Below are positions 1 through 8,309 of a stretch of 64,000 nucleotides of DNA, piece by piece. The notes under the pieces were generated by a model. That model was not told the DNA's origin. It ran no database searches and saw only the letters and a list, made by a program, of their open reading frames with translations. The first letter of the stretch is position 1; every line of letters begins with the position of its first letter. The stretch comes from Sphingomonas sp. BK345. Lineage in GTDB: Bacteria; Pseudomonadota; Alphaproteobacteria; Sphingomonadales; Sphingomonadaceae. The stretch covers positions 186,001 through 250,000 of the forward strand of contig NZ_JACHZX010000003.1 in assembly GCF_014193845.1 (NCBI RefSeq). The letters are read 5' to 3'. The position numbers and the translations under genes are program-made.

Positions 1-1142
1 AGGACCAGTCGGCGCAGCTCCCCGTGATCCTCGGCAAGAACATCGCGGGCGATCCCGTCATCGCCGATCTCGCGCCGATGCCGCACCTGCTCGTCGCGGG
101 CACGACCGGATCGGGCAAGTCGGTCGGGCTCAACGGCATGATCCTGTCGCTGCTGTACCGGCTGACGCCGGACCAGTGCCGCATGATCATGATCGACCCG
201 AAGATGCTCGAGCTGAGCATGTACGACGACATCCCGCACCTGCTCTCGCCTGTCGTCACCGATCCGGCCAAGGCGGTGCGCGCGCTCAAATGGGCGGTCG
301 AGACGATGGAGGATCGCTACCGCCAGATGTCGTCGGTCGGCGTGCGCAGTCTCGCCTCGTTCAACGAGAAGGTGCGGGCGGCGCGGGCCAAGGGCGCGCC
401 GCTCGGTCGCCGCGTGCAGACTGGCTATGGCGAGAACGGCCAGCCGGTCTACGAGGAGGAGCAGCTCGACTATGACGTGCTGCCGCAGATCGTCGTCATC
501 GTCGACGAGCTCGCCGACCTGATGATGACCGCGGGCAAGGAAGTCGAGTTCCTGATCCAGCGGCTGGCGCAAAAGGCGCGCGCCGCGGGCATCCACCTGA
601 TCATGGCGACGCAGCGCCCCTCGGTCGACGTCATCACCGGCGTGATCAAGGCCAACCTGCCGACGCGCATCTCCTTCCACGTCACCAGCAAGATCGACTC
701 GCGCACGATCCTCGGCGAGCAGGGGGCGGAGCAGCTGCTCGGCCGCGGCGACATGCTCTACATGCCCGGCGGCAAGGGCATCGTCCGCGTCCACGGCCCG
801 TTCGTCAGCGACGACGAGGTGCGCGCGGTGACCGATCACTGGCGCGCGCAGGGCCAGCCCGACTACATCGAGTCGGTCACCGAGGAGCCGGCCGAGAGCT
901 TCGCGCTGGAGGGCGCGCCGACCGGCGAGGACTCGGCCGAGGACCAGCAATATCGCGCCGCGGTGGCGATCGTGTGCGGCAGCCAGAAGGCGTCGACCTC
1001 GTGGCTCCAGCGCCAGCTGCGCATCGGCTACAATTCGGCGGCGCGGCTGATCGAGCGGATGGAGAAGGAGGGCGTGGTGAGCCGGCCGGACCATGTCGGG
1101 CGGCGCGAGGTGCTGCGCGATACCGACGGGAACCAGGTGTGA
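1..1142 (+). CDS. ftsK: DNA translocase FtsK, C-terminal part (5' end outside window)
   Basis: This is the motor and gamma region of the septal DNA pump that moves chromosome dimers and terminus DNA during division. The reading frame is already open at base 3 and a GTG at 24 is internal, so the gene starts left of the window. Visible are Walker A ([13 protein letters not shown]), Walker B ([12 protein letters not shown]), the arginine-rich [12 protein letters not shown] segment, and a C-terminal winged-helix gamma domain (from QYRAAVAIV) that in the family reads KOPS motifs. About 379 residues are present. The N-terminal membrane segments and linker are missing. A dispersed inverted repeat follows directly. 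The family call is secure. Confidence 0.97.
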   Translation, partial: DQSAQLPVILGKNIAGDPVIADLAPMPHLLVAGTTGSGKSVGLNGMILSLLYRLTPDQCRMIMIDPKMLELSMYDDIPHLLSPVVTDPAKAVRALKWAVETMEDRYRQMSSVGVRSLASFNEKVRAARAKGAPLGRRVQTGYGENGQPVYEEEQLDYDVLPQIVVIVDELADLMMTAGKEVEFLIQRLAQKARAAGIHLIMATQRPSVDVITGVIKANLPTRISFHVTSKIDSRTILGEQGAEQLLGRGDMLYMPGGKGIVRVHGPFVSDDEVRAVTDHWRAQGQPDYIESVTEEPAESFALEGAPTGEDSAEDQQYRAAVAIVCGSQKASTSWLQRQLRIGYNSAARLIERMEKEGVVSRPDHVGRREVLRDTDGNQV

Positions 1143-1146
1143 GCGA

Positions 1147-1291
1147 GATCCTCCCCGCTCGCGGGGAGGGGGACCAGCCGTAGGCTGGTGGAGGGGGGGG
1201 GGGTCCGCGAACGGGCCGGTTCGCGTGCGAAGAGCCCCCTCCACCACGCCGCTGCGCGACGCGGTCCCCCTCCCCGCGAGCGGGGAGGATC
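1147..1291. repeat. Dispersed inverted repeat, family A, copy 1
   Basis: The element has 29-bp ends that are perfect inverted copies of each other, starting GATCCTCCCCGC. Each end can also fold into its own small hairpin (CCCCGC-TC-GCGGGG). An inner pair GGTGGAGGGG / CCCCTCCACC is also inverted. It fills the gap between ftsK and the convergent helicase gene, so it could act as a bidirectional transcript end. A related copy lies at 14032-14170. Confidence 0.85.
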
Positions 1292-1320
1292 GGCAGGGCT
1301 TCTCCCTATCCACTCCCCCC

Positions 1321-3729
1321 TCAATCTACCCGCATCGCCTCCGCCGCTAGGGCCTCGGCCTCGATCAGCAGCGAGTCGTCGGCGCTGCCCGTCGCCACCT
1401 TCTCGCGCCCGATCAGCGTCAGCACCGGCACCGCCAGCGGCGTGACGCGCGGCAGGTCGACGTGGACCATCGTGTCGGCGGCTCGGTCGAGCAGGTCGGC
1501 GAGCCGGCCGACGTCGGTCATCCGCGCGCGCGCGTCGGCCCAGGCCGCCTGGAGCAGCACGTGGCCGGGCTCATACTGGCGCAGCACGTCGTAGATCAGG
1601 TCGGTCGAGAATGTCACCTGCCGCCCGGTCTTGCGCTTGCCGGGATGCTGTCGCTCGACCAGCCCGCCGATCACCGCCACCTCGCGGAAGGCACGCTTGA
1701 GCAGGTGCGAGCGCTCGACCCATTCGACGAACTCATGCTCGAGGATATCGGCCGAGAACAGCGCGGCCGGTTCGGTCACGCGCTCCAGCCCGTAGCAGGC
1801 GATCGCATAGTCGTTGGCGACGAAGCCGAGCGGCTTGAGCCCGAGCGTTTCCATTCTCTTGGTCACCAGCATGCCGAGCGACTGGTGCGCGTTCCAGCCC
1901 TCGAAGCTGTACGCGACCATGTAATGCCGCCCCTCGCGCGGGAAGGTCTCGACCAGCAGTTGCTCGGGCGCGGGCAGGGTCGAGCGGCGCGACTGGATCT
2001 CGAGCCAGTCGCGCACGTCGGCGGGAAAGCGGTGCCACTCGCCCGGCTCGGCGAGGAAGCGCCGCACGCGCGAGGCGAGATTGGTCGAGAGCGGCATGCG
2101 GCTGCCGCCGTAGGTGGGGATCCGCGCCGGGCGGCTGGTGGCGCGGACGATCAGGTCCTCGGTGTCGATCTTCTCGACCTCGAGGCTCAGCCCCGCGAAG
2201 AAGAAGGTGTCGCCGTGGCTCAGCGTCGCGGCGAACCCCTCCTCCACCTTGCCGAGCGCGCGGCCGTTGCGGAAGCGCACCTTGAGCATCGTCGCCTCGA
2301 CGATGATCCCGGCGTTCAGCCTGTGCTGCGCGACGAAGCGCGGGTGGCTGACGCGCCAGGTCCCGTCGGCGTCCTGGGTCAGCCGCTTGAAGCGGTCATA
2401 GGCCTTGAGCGAGTAGCCGCCGTCGCGGATGAAGCCGAGCACGCGCTCGAACAGCTCGTCGCTCAGTGCGGAATAGGGCAGCGCCGAGCGCACCTCGGCC
2501 AGCATCGCGCGCTGGTCGAACGGCGCCGCGCAGGCGCAGGCCATCAGATGCTGGGCCAGCACGTCGAGCGCGCCCATGCGGAACACGTCGGCGTCGAGCT
2601 CGCCCGCCTCGACCGCGTCGAGCGCGGCGCGCGCCTCGAGATATTCGAAGCGGTTGCCCGGCACGACGATCGCCTCGCTCGGTACGTCGAGGCGGTGGTT
2701 GCTGCGCCCGATCCGCTGCAGCAGCCGCGACGAGCCCTTGGGCGCGCCCATCTGAATTACGCAGTCGACGTCTCCCCAGTCGACACCGAGGTCGAGGCTG
2801 GCGGTCGCCACCAGAGCGCGCAGCCGCCCCGCCGCCATCGCGCCCTCCACCTTGCGGCGCGCCTCCTTCTCAAGGCTGCCGTGGTGAATCCCGATCGGCA
2901 ACTGCATCGCATTGGCCTTCCACAGGTCCTGGAAGATCAGCTCGGCGAGGCTGCGGGTGTTGCAGAAGACGATCGAGGTCCTGTGCGTCTCGATCTCGGC
3001 CATCACCTGCTCGGCGGCGTAGCGGCCGGAATGGCCCGCCCAGGGCACCCGGTCCTCGGGCAGCAGGATGGCGATGTCGGGGTCGGGGCCGGGCTCGCCC
3101 TCGACCAGCGCGACCTGGTCGATGTCGCCGTCGGGGGCGAGCCAGGCGCGATAGCCGTCCGGGTCAGCGACCGTGGCGGAGAGCGCGACGCGGCGGCACG
3201 CCGGCGCGATCGTCTGCAACCGCGCCATACACAACGACAGCAGGTCGCCGCGCTTGCCGGTGGCGAAGGCGTGAACCTCGTCGACCACGATCGTGCGCAG
3301 CCCGGCGAACATGGTGAAGCTGTCGGGATAGCTCAGCAGCAGCGACAGCGACTCGGGCGTGGTCAGCAGGATCTGCGGCGGGCGCACGCGTTGCCGCGCC
3401 TTGCGGTCGGACGGCGTGTCGCCGGTGCGGGTCTCGACGCGGATGTCGGCGCCCATCTCGTCGATCGGCGTGACCAGATTGCGCTGGATGTCGACCGCCA
3501 GCGCCTTGAGCGGCGAGACGTAGAGCGTGTGCAGCCCCTCGCTCGGCGACTCGATCAGCTCGGCGAGCGTCGGCAGGAAGCCGGCGAGCGTCTTGCCCGC
3601 ACCGGTCGCGGCGATCAGCAGCGCGTGGCGGCCCGCGCGCGCCTCGTCGAGCATGGCGAGCTGGTGCCGGCGCGGATGCCACCCGCGGCGCGCGAACCAG
3701 TCGGAGAGGAGCGGGGGGGGCGCGGCCAA
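1321..3729 (-). CDS. Ligase-associated DNA damage response DEXH-box helicase (Lhr-like)
   Basis: This is an 802-residue superfamily 2 helicase of the Lhr type that in many bacteria travels with an ATP-dependent ligase, a beta-CASP exonuclease and the phosphoesterase PdeM. Motifs in order: Q-motif region GWHPRRHQ, Walker A AATGAGKT near residue 40, DEVH box (VVDEVHAF), SAT motif (ALSATV), helicase C motifs TASLDLGVDWGDVD and QRIGRSNHR. The C-terminal half carries the winged-helix/DUF4145-like region typical of the family. The start appears to be TTG at 3729, with no in-frame ATG in a better position. The exonuclease gene lies divergently 340 bp upstream. No ligase gene is adjacent. Confidence 0.93.
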   Translation of the reverse strand: MAAPPPLLSDWFARRGWHPRRHQLAMLDEARAGRHALLIAATGAGKTLAGFLPTLAELIESPSEGLHTLYVSPLKALAVDIQRNLVTPIDEMGADIRVETRTGDTPSDRKARQRVRPPQILLTTPESLSLLLSYPDSFTMFAGLRTIVVDEVHAFATGKRGDLLSLCMARLQTIAPACRRVALSATVADPDGYRAWLAPDGDIDQVALVEGEPGPDPDIAILLPEDRVPWAGHSGRYAAEQVMAEIETHRTSIVFCNTRSLAELIFQDLWKANAMQLPIGIHHGSLEKEARRKVEGAMAAGRLRALVATASLDLGVDWGDVDCVIQMGAPKGSSRLLQRIGRSNHRLDVPSEAIVVPGNRFEYLEARAALDAVEAGELDADVFRMGALDVLAQHLMACACAAPFDQRAMLAEVRSALPYSALSDELFERVLGFIRDGGYSLKAYDRFKRLTQDADGTWRVSHPRFVAQHRLNAGIIVEATMLKVRFRNGRALGKVEEGFAATLSHGDTFFFAGLSLEVEKIDTEDLIVRATSRPARIPTYGGSRMPLSTNLASRVRRFLAEPGEWHRFPADVRDWLEIQSRRSTLPAPEQLLVETFPREGRHYMVAYSFEGWNAHQSLGMLVTKRMETLGLKPLGFVANDYAIACYGLERVTEPAALFSADILEHEFVEWVERSHLLKRAFREVAVIGGLVERQHPGKRKTGRQVTFSTDLIYDVLRQYEPGHVLLQAAWADARARMTDVGRLADLLDRAADTMVHVDLPRVTPLAVPVLTLIGREKVATGSADDSLLIEAEALAAEAMRVD

Positions 3730-3812
3730 GGTCCGTGAGATGTAGCGACGCGCGGGGGTGGGGCAAGGTGCTCGGGCGGTCCGCCTCCTGCCCCCCGCCG
3801 CCTATCACCGCA

Positions 3813-3992
3813 TCATGGCGTGCGCGCGCGATCCTCGGCCGACTGTTCCTTGTACAGCGCGCGCGTCGCCTCCTCGGTGCGCGCCTCCTCGTGGCGGCTG
3901 CGACGATTGCGCAGGATCGCAAAGAGCAATGCCGCGACCAGGATGATCGGCCCGGCGATTACCACGAAGCTCCACAGGCCATCACCCGCCAT
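3813..3992 (-). CDS. Small single-span membrane protein, unknown function
   Basis: This predicted 59-residue protein has one hydrophobic segment (about residues 8-27, SFVVIAGPIILVAALLFAIL) followed by a charged, Arg/Glu-rich cytoplasmic tail. The ATG at 3992 is preceded by a good ribosome-binding site (GGAGAG, about 5 bases upstream), which argues against the longer in-frame extension. It lies 83 bp upstream of the ligase-associated helicase on the same strand and may be co-transcribed with it. I do not recognise a named family. Similar short proteins occur in sphingomonads from general knowledge, but I cannot confirm homology here. Confidence 0.72.
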   Translation of the reverse strand: MAGDGLWSFVVIAGPIILVAALLFAILRNRRSRHEEARTEEATRALYKEQSAEDRARTP

Positions 3993-4071
3993 GTCACTCT
4001 CCGTCCGCTGTTTCTTGCCCCCGCCAACGTCCCCGCGATGAACTTCGATCCGCCGCCGCGGTTGTTCCGCC

Positions 4072-5082
4072 ATGGCGACCCGCGCACCGACGCTCGGCGA
4101 CTGGCTCGAGCCGCACCCCAACGGCATCTACGTGCGCCCGGCCGATGCCTGGATCGATCCGTCCACGCCCGAGCCGCGCGCGCTCGTCACCCATGGCCAT
4201 GCCGACCACGCGCGCGGCGGCCATGGCGAGGTCTGGGCCACCCCTGAGACGCTCGCGATCATGGCGGCGCGCTACGGCGAGCAGATCGGGCGCCCGGTCG
4301 CCTACGGCGAGACGATCCGGCTGGGCGAGGTCGAGGTTGGTTTCGTTCCCGCGGGCCATGTGCTCGGCTCGGCGCAGATCGTGCTCGACCATCGCGGCGA
4401 GCGGGTCGTCGTCTCCGGTGATTACAAGCGCCGTGCCGACCCGACCTGCGCCGCGTTCGAGCCGGTGGCGTGCGACGTCTTCGTCACCGAGGCGACCTTC
4501 GGCCTGCCTGTCTTCCGTCACCCCGACACCGGCGACGAGATCGACAAACTGCTCGAGCGGCTCCACGCCAACCCGGAGCGCTGCATCGTCGTCGGCGCCT
4601 ACGCGCTGGGGAAGGCGCAGCGGGTGATCGCCGAGTTGCGCGCGCGCGGGCATGCGGCGCCGATCTACCTGCACGGCGCGCTCCAGCGGCTATGCGACCT
4701 GTACGAGGAACTGGGCGTGCGGCTGGGCGAGCTGCGCCCCGCCACCGGGACGTCGAAGGCCGAGATGGCGGGGCATGTCGTGATGTGCCCTCCCTCGGCG
4801 CTCAACGACCGCTGGGCCCGTCGTCTGCCCGACCCGATCACCGCGATGGCGAGCGGCTGGATGCGGGTGCGCCAGCGCGCGCGGCAGAAGAACGTCGAGC
4901 TGCCGCTGATCCTCTCCGACCACGCCGACTGGGACGAGCTGACCGCGACGCTGGCCGAGATCGCGCCCAAGGAGGTGTGGGTGACACATGGCCGGGAGGA
5001 GGCGCTGGTGCACTGGTGCATGACGCGCCAGATCCGCGCGCGCGCGCTCGCCCTCTCCGGCTTCGAGGACGAGGACGACTGA
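4072..5082 (+). CDS. Ligase-associated DNA damage response exonuclease (beta-CASP metallo-hydrolase)
   Basis: This is a 336-residue metallo-beta-lactamase-fold nuclease of the beta-CASP group, related to SNM1/Artemis-type enzymes. The metal-binding motif THGHADHARGG sits near residues 40-50. Further ligands are in AGHVLGSAQ and SGDYKRRADPTC, then EATFGLPVF, and a late SDHADWDEL and VTHGREEAL. In the usual cluster it is followed by an ATP-dependent DNA ligase. Here the next gene is a peptidase 123 bp away, so the cluster is split. The start is ATG at 4072, divergent from the small membrane gene at 3992. The family assignment is strong; the in vivo substrate is unknown. Confidence 0.93.
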   Translation: MATRAPTLGDWLEPHPNGIYVRPADAWIDPSTPEPRALVTHGHADHARGGHGEVWATPETLAIMAARYGEQIGRPVAYGETIRLGEVEVGFVPAGHVLGSAQIVLDHRGERVVVSGDYKRRADPTCAAFEPVACDVFVTEATFGLPVFRHPDTGDEIDKLLERLHANPERCIVVGAYALGKAQRVIAELRARGHAAPIYLHGALQRLCDLYEELGVRLGELRPATGTSKAEMAGHVVMCPPSALNDRWARRLPDPITAMASGWMRVRQRARQKNVELPLILSDHADWDELTATLAEIAPKEVWVTHGREEALVHWCMTRQIRARALALSGFEDEDD

Positions 5083-5205
5083 CGAGGCCCGGGCCGCGCG
5101 CTCGCAGGTCTCGGCGCTGGTTTGCCGCGCGCTAGCCGCTCGTGCTTGCCCCTGCCCTCCTCTGCCGATTAGACAGCGAGGCTCACATAAAATTAGGGGA
5201 TTATC

Positions 5206-6849
5206 ATGCGCCTCGGTCTCGCCACCGCCCTGCTCGCCGCCGTCGCGCTGCCCGCCGCCGCGCAGGACAAGGATGCCGCTCCTTCCAAGCAGTCCGCCAA
5301 GACCAATGCCGAGGCGCAGAAGGCGGCGGTCGAGGGAGCCTATGCCAACGCGCCGGTCGACGAGCGCGAGGAGCGCTCCAAGGGCGCGGTGACGGTCGGC
5401 GGCCGCAAGCTCGGCTATACCGCCACCGCCGGCACGCTGACGCTGCGCGACCTGGAGGGCAAGCCGACCGCCTCGATGTTCTACACCGCCTACACGCTCG
5501 ACGGCACCAAGCCGGGCACGAAGCGACCGATCACCTTCTTCTACAACGGCGGGCCGGGCAGCCCGACCTTCTGGCTCCACATGGGCTCGTTCGCGCCGGT
5601 GCGGCTGCAGACCGGCAACCCCGAGTTCATCCGGCCTGCGCCCTATGACTTCGGCCCCAACCCCTACACCCTGCTCGACAAGACCGACATGGTCTTCCTC
5701 GACGCGATCGGCGCGGGCTATTCTCGCCCGCTCGGCGACATGAAGCCGGGCGCCTTCTACGGCGTCGACGAGGACGCCGACGCCTTCGCCAAGGCGATCC
5801 TGCGCTACGCCACCAAATACGGCCGGTGGAACTCGCCCAAGTTCATCTTCGGCGAGAGCTACGGCACGTTGCGCTCGGGCGCACTGGCCTATCAGCTGCA
5901 GGACCGCGGCATGGCGCTCAACGGCGTGGTGCTGCTCAGCTCGATCATGAACTACGGCTATCGCCAGCCCGGGCTCGACCAGGTCTATCTCAACTACCTG
6001 CCGAGCTACGCCGCCACCGCCTGGTATCATAACCGTCTGGCCAACCGACCCGCCGACGTGGCGACCATCGTCCAGCAGGCGCGCGACTTCGCGGTGGGGC
6101 CGTACATGTCGGCGCTCGCCAAGGGGCAGAACATCTCCGACGCCGAGCGCGACCAGGTGGCGCAGCGGATGAGCGAGCTCATCGGCCTGTCGCCCGACTT
6201 CATCCGCCGGGCCAACCTGCGGATCGACCTGCCGCGCTTCCAGAAGGAGCTGCTGCGCGGCACGCGCCAGACGGTCGGCCGCTTCGACTCGCGCTACATC
6301 GGCACCGACAGCGATGCCGCGGGTGAGCGCCCGGAGACCGACGTGTCGTCGGACGCGATCTCGGGCGCGTTCATCGCCACCTTCACCGACTATGTGACCC
6401 ACCAGCTCGGCTACAAGACCGACATGCCCTACCGTCTGTCCGCACGCGACGCCGCGGGCTGGACGTGGAACTGGAAGCACGAGTCGCCGCTGCGCGGGGC
6501 GGGGCCGCAGAACAACCCCAACACCGCGATCGACCTGGCCGCGGCGATGCGCGCCAACCCCTATCTCCAGGTGCTGTCGATGAACGGCTGGTACGACATG
6601 GCCACGCCCTTCTTCGGCACCGAGAACGATCTCGGCCATATGATGCTCGAGCCGGGACAGCGCGGGAACCTGCGCTTCACCTATTACCCTTCCGGCCATA
6701 TGGCCTATCTCAATCCCGAGGCGCTGGTGGCGATGAAGCGCGATCTCTCGGCCTGGTACGACCGCGCGCTCGCCGTGGCGCGCTCGGACACGCCGCCGGC
6801 GCGCGGGTCGGTGTCGGCGGCGGAGGGGCCCGGGTCGTCGCCCAATTGA
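5206..6849 (+). CDS. Peptidase S10 family protein (serine carboxypeptidase-like), secreted
   Basis: This 547-residue exported hydrolase begins with a clear Sec signal peptide (residues 1-20, ending AAAQ). The alpha/beta-hydrolase catalytic triad of serine carboxypeptidases is visible: Ser218 in GESYGT, Asp464 in NGWYDMATP and His498 in SGHMAY. The oxyanion-hole motif FFYNGGPGSP is near residue 107. These bacterial S10 proteins probably act in the periplasm or outside the cell on peptides, but the substrate cannot be read from the sequence. The gene stands alone. A dispersed inverted repeat follows the stop. Confidence 0.92.
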   Translation: MRLGLATALLAAVALPAAAQDKDAAPSKQSAKTNAEAQKAAVEGAYANAPVDEREERSKGAVTVGGRKLGYTATAGTLTLRDLEGKPTASMFYTAYTLDGTKPGTKRPITFFYNGGPGSPTFWLHMGSFAPVRLQTGNPEFIRPAPYDFGPNPYTLLDKTDMVFLDAIGAGYSRPLGDMKPGAFYGVDEDADAFAKAILRYATKYGRWNSPKFIFGESYGTLRSGALAYQLQDRGMALNGVVLLSSIMNYGYRQPGLDQVYLNYLPSYAATAWYHNRLANRPADVATIVQQARDFAVGPYMSALAKGQNISDAERDQVAQRMSELIGLSPDFIRRANLRIDLPRFQKELLRGTRQTVGRFDSRYIGTDSDAAGERPETDVSSDAISGAFIATFTDYVTHQLGYKTDMPYRLSARDAAGWTWNWKHESPLRGAGPQNNPNTAIDLAAAMRANPYLQVLSMNGWYDMATPFFGTENDLGHMMLEPGQRGNLRFTYYPSGHMAYLNPEALVAMKRDLSAWYDRALAVARSDTPPARGSVSAAEGPGSSPN

Positions 6850-6878
6850 GGCGGGCGCCGTCCCTAGGTTCCGCTGCC

Positions 6879-6973
6879 GTCATCCTGAGCTTGTCTCAGG
6901 ATCCACCGTGCCGCGCGAGCGGCGGTCGCTGGGTGCCCCGCACCGTGGATCCTGAAGCGAGCTCAGGATGACG
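6879..6973. repeat. Dispersed inverted repeat, family B, copy 1
   Basis: The ends read CGTCATCCTGAGC and GCTCAGGATGACG, perfect inverted copies of 13 bp. Inside, CAGGATCCACCGTG and CACCGTGGATCCTG pair again, so the whole element can fold into one long hairpin. Related copies are at 15309-15405 and 46982-47076. It lies between two genes read in the same direction. Confidence 0.85.
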
Positions 6974-7039
6974 CTGTCAGGGAGGAGGCGAGTCACGGCA
7001 CTGGCCCGCTAACCTCCTGCTCACGCCCGCAAAGCACAT

Positions 7040-7054
7040 TTACTAAGCTCTTAA
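7040..7054 (+). promoter_or_regulatory. CtrA-type box upstream of the S1/P1 nuclease gene (possible)
   Basis: TTAC-N7-TTAA followed by CCAT matches the CtrA consensus TTAA-N7-TTAA with one mismatch, and the second half (TTAACCAT) is a strong half-site. It lies 20 bp before the nuclease start codon. CtrA is the alphaproteobacterial cell-cycle regulator. Single sites of this kind arise by chance, so this is a suggestion only. Confidence 0.35.
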
Positions 7055-7073
7055 CCATGGGCAGAGGCGGCGC

Positions 7074-7883
7074 ATGCCTGCCCTGCCCTCGCGCGCGCTC
7101 GTCGCGCTCCTCGCCGCGCTCGCGGCCACCCTGCCAAGCCCTGCCCTCGCCTGGGGCAAGACCGGCCATCGCGTCGTCGCGCAGATCGCCGACGGGCGCC
7201 TCACCCCGCGCACGCGCCAGGCGGTGAAGGCCATTCTGGGCGTCGAGACGCTCGCCGAGGCGGCGAACTGGCCCGACACGATGAAGTCGAACCCGTCGCC
7301 GTTCTGGCAGCGCCAGGCGTCGCCGTGGCATTACGTCACCGTGCCCGCGGGCAAGATCTACGCCGACGTCGGCGCCCCGCCAGAGGGCGACGCGGTCACT
7401 GCGCTCACCCGCTTCAGCGCCACGCTGCGCGACCCGCGCGCGGCGCTCGCCGAGCGGCAGGCCGCGCTGCGCTTCGTCGTCCACATCGTCGGTGATCTTC
7501 ACCAGCCGCTCCACACCGGCGACGGTACCGACCGCGGCGGCAACGATCGCAAGGTCACCTTCTTCGGCCGCGCTACCAACCTCCACTCGGTGTGGGACTC
7601 CGCTTTGGTGGACGATGAGCAGCTCTCTTTCACCGAGCTGTCGGCGTGGCTCGGCGCGCGGGTCACCCCGCCCGACGCACGCGCCTGGGCGGTCACCGAT
7701 CCGCGCGTCTGGATTGCCGAGAGCGCCGCGCTGCGCGATCGGATCTATCCCGCGGCGGGGCAGGACACGCTGTCCTACGCCTATGTCTACGAGAACACGC
7801 CGCGCATGGAGCTCCAGCTGGAGAAAGGCGGGGTCCGGCTCGCCGCCTATCTCAACGAGCTGTTCGCCGCACGTCGCCGCTGA
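7074..7883 (+). CDS. S1/P1-type nuclease, secreted
   Basis: This 269-residue zinc-dependent nuclease of the S1/P1 family cleaves single-stranded nucleic acids and removes 3'-phosphates in characterised members. A signal peptide (about residues 1-26) ends in ALA, leaving Trp27 as the first mature residue, as required because its N-terminus binds zinc. Further ligands are visible: His in KTGHR, Asp in NWPD, His in PWHYV, His and Asp in HIVGDLHQPLH, and His and Asp in NLHSVWD. It probably scavenges nucleotides outside the inner membrane. The ATG at 7074 has GAGG 7 bases upstream. The next gene converges, leaving 1 bp between stops. Confidence 0.93.
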   Translation: MPALPSRALVALLAALAATLPSPALAWGKTGHRVVAQIADGRLTPRTRQAVKAILGVETLAEAANWPDTMKSNPSPFWQRQASPWHYVTVPAGKIYADVGAPPEGDAVTALTRFSATLRDPRAALAERQAALRFVVHIVGDLHQPLHTGDGTDRGGNDRKVTFFGRATNLHSVWDSALVDDEQLSFTELSAWLGARVTPPDARAWAVTDPRVWIAESAALRDRIYPAAGQDTLSYAYVYENTPRMELQLEKGGVRLAAYLNELFAARRR

Positions 7884-7884
7884 C

Positions 7885-8292
7885 TCAGAGCAGCGCCAGC
7901 GCGCTCAGCTCGGCCGCGAGCGCCGCGGGCAGCGCAGCGATCCCCTCCCCCGCCGCGCCGCCGAGATCGACCGGCGCGTCGCCCGCCTCGAGATAGCGCC
8001 AGCCCTGGTGCGCGCGGCGCGGCAGCGCCAGCACGAGCCGCAGCTCGGGATCGATGTGGATCGCCACGCGCCCACCCTCGGCCTCGCCGAAGCGCAGGAT
8101 CGGCGAGCGCGCCACCAGCTGGTGCTTGATGATCCAGTAGAGCGAGCCCTGCCCCGCCACTTCCTCGTGGCGCTTGGGCAGGTACCGGGTGGTGAGAAAC
8201 ACGGGTCCGGCGGCGGCACGCGCGCGAAGGCGCTCGGCGAGCAGGTCAACGCTCGCCGCGCCGAACGCGACCTTGGTGAGATGGAGCGGCAT
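7885..8292 (-). CDS. DUF1489 family protein
   Basis: This 135-residue protein of unknown function is conserved in alphaproteobacteria. The start MPLHLTKVAFG and the central GSLYWIIKHQLVARSPIL match what I know of DUF1489. A start at 8292 is preferred because the 12-residue extension would overlap the end of mgtE, 17 bp upstream. It is probably translated from the mgtE transcript. No signal peptide, membrane segment or catalytic motif is evident. The function is unknown. Confidence 0.82.
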   Translation of the reverse strand: MPLHLTKVAFGAASVDLLAERLRARAAAGPVFLTTRYLPKRHEEVAGQGSLYWIIKHQLVARSPILRFGEAEGGRVAIHIDPELRLVLALPRRAHQGWRYLEAGDAPVDLGGAAGEGIAALPAALAAELSALALL

Positions 8293-8309
8293 TCTCTCGC
8301 CGATGTGGG

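Noticed and set aside
1462..3738. 758-residue open frame on the plus strand opposite the helicase
   Set aside because: It mirrors the helicase gene, has an Arg/Gly/Ala-heavy composition and no motif. It is a by-product of high GC.
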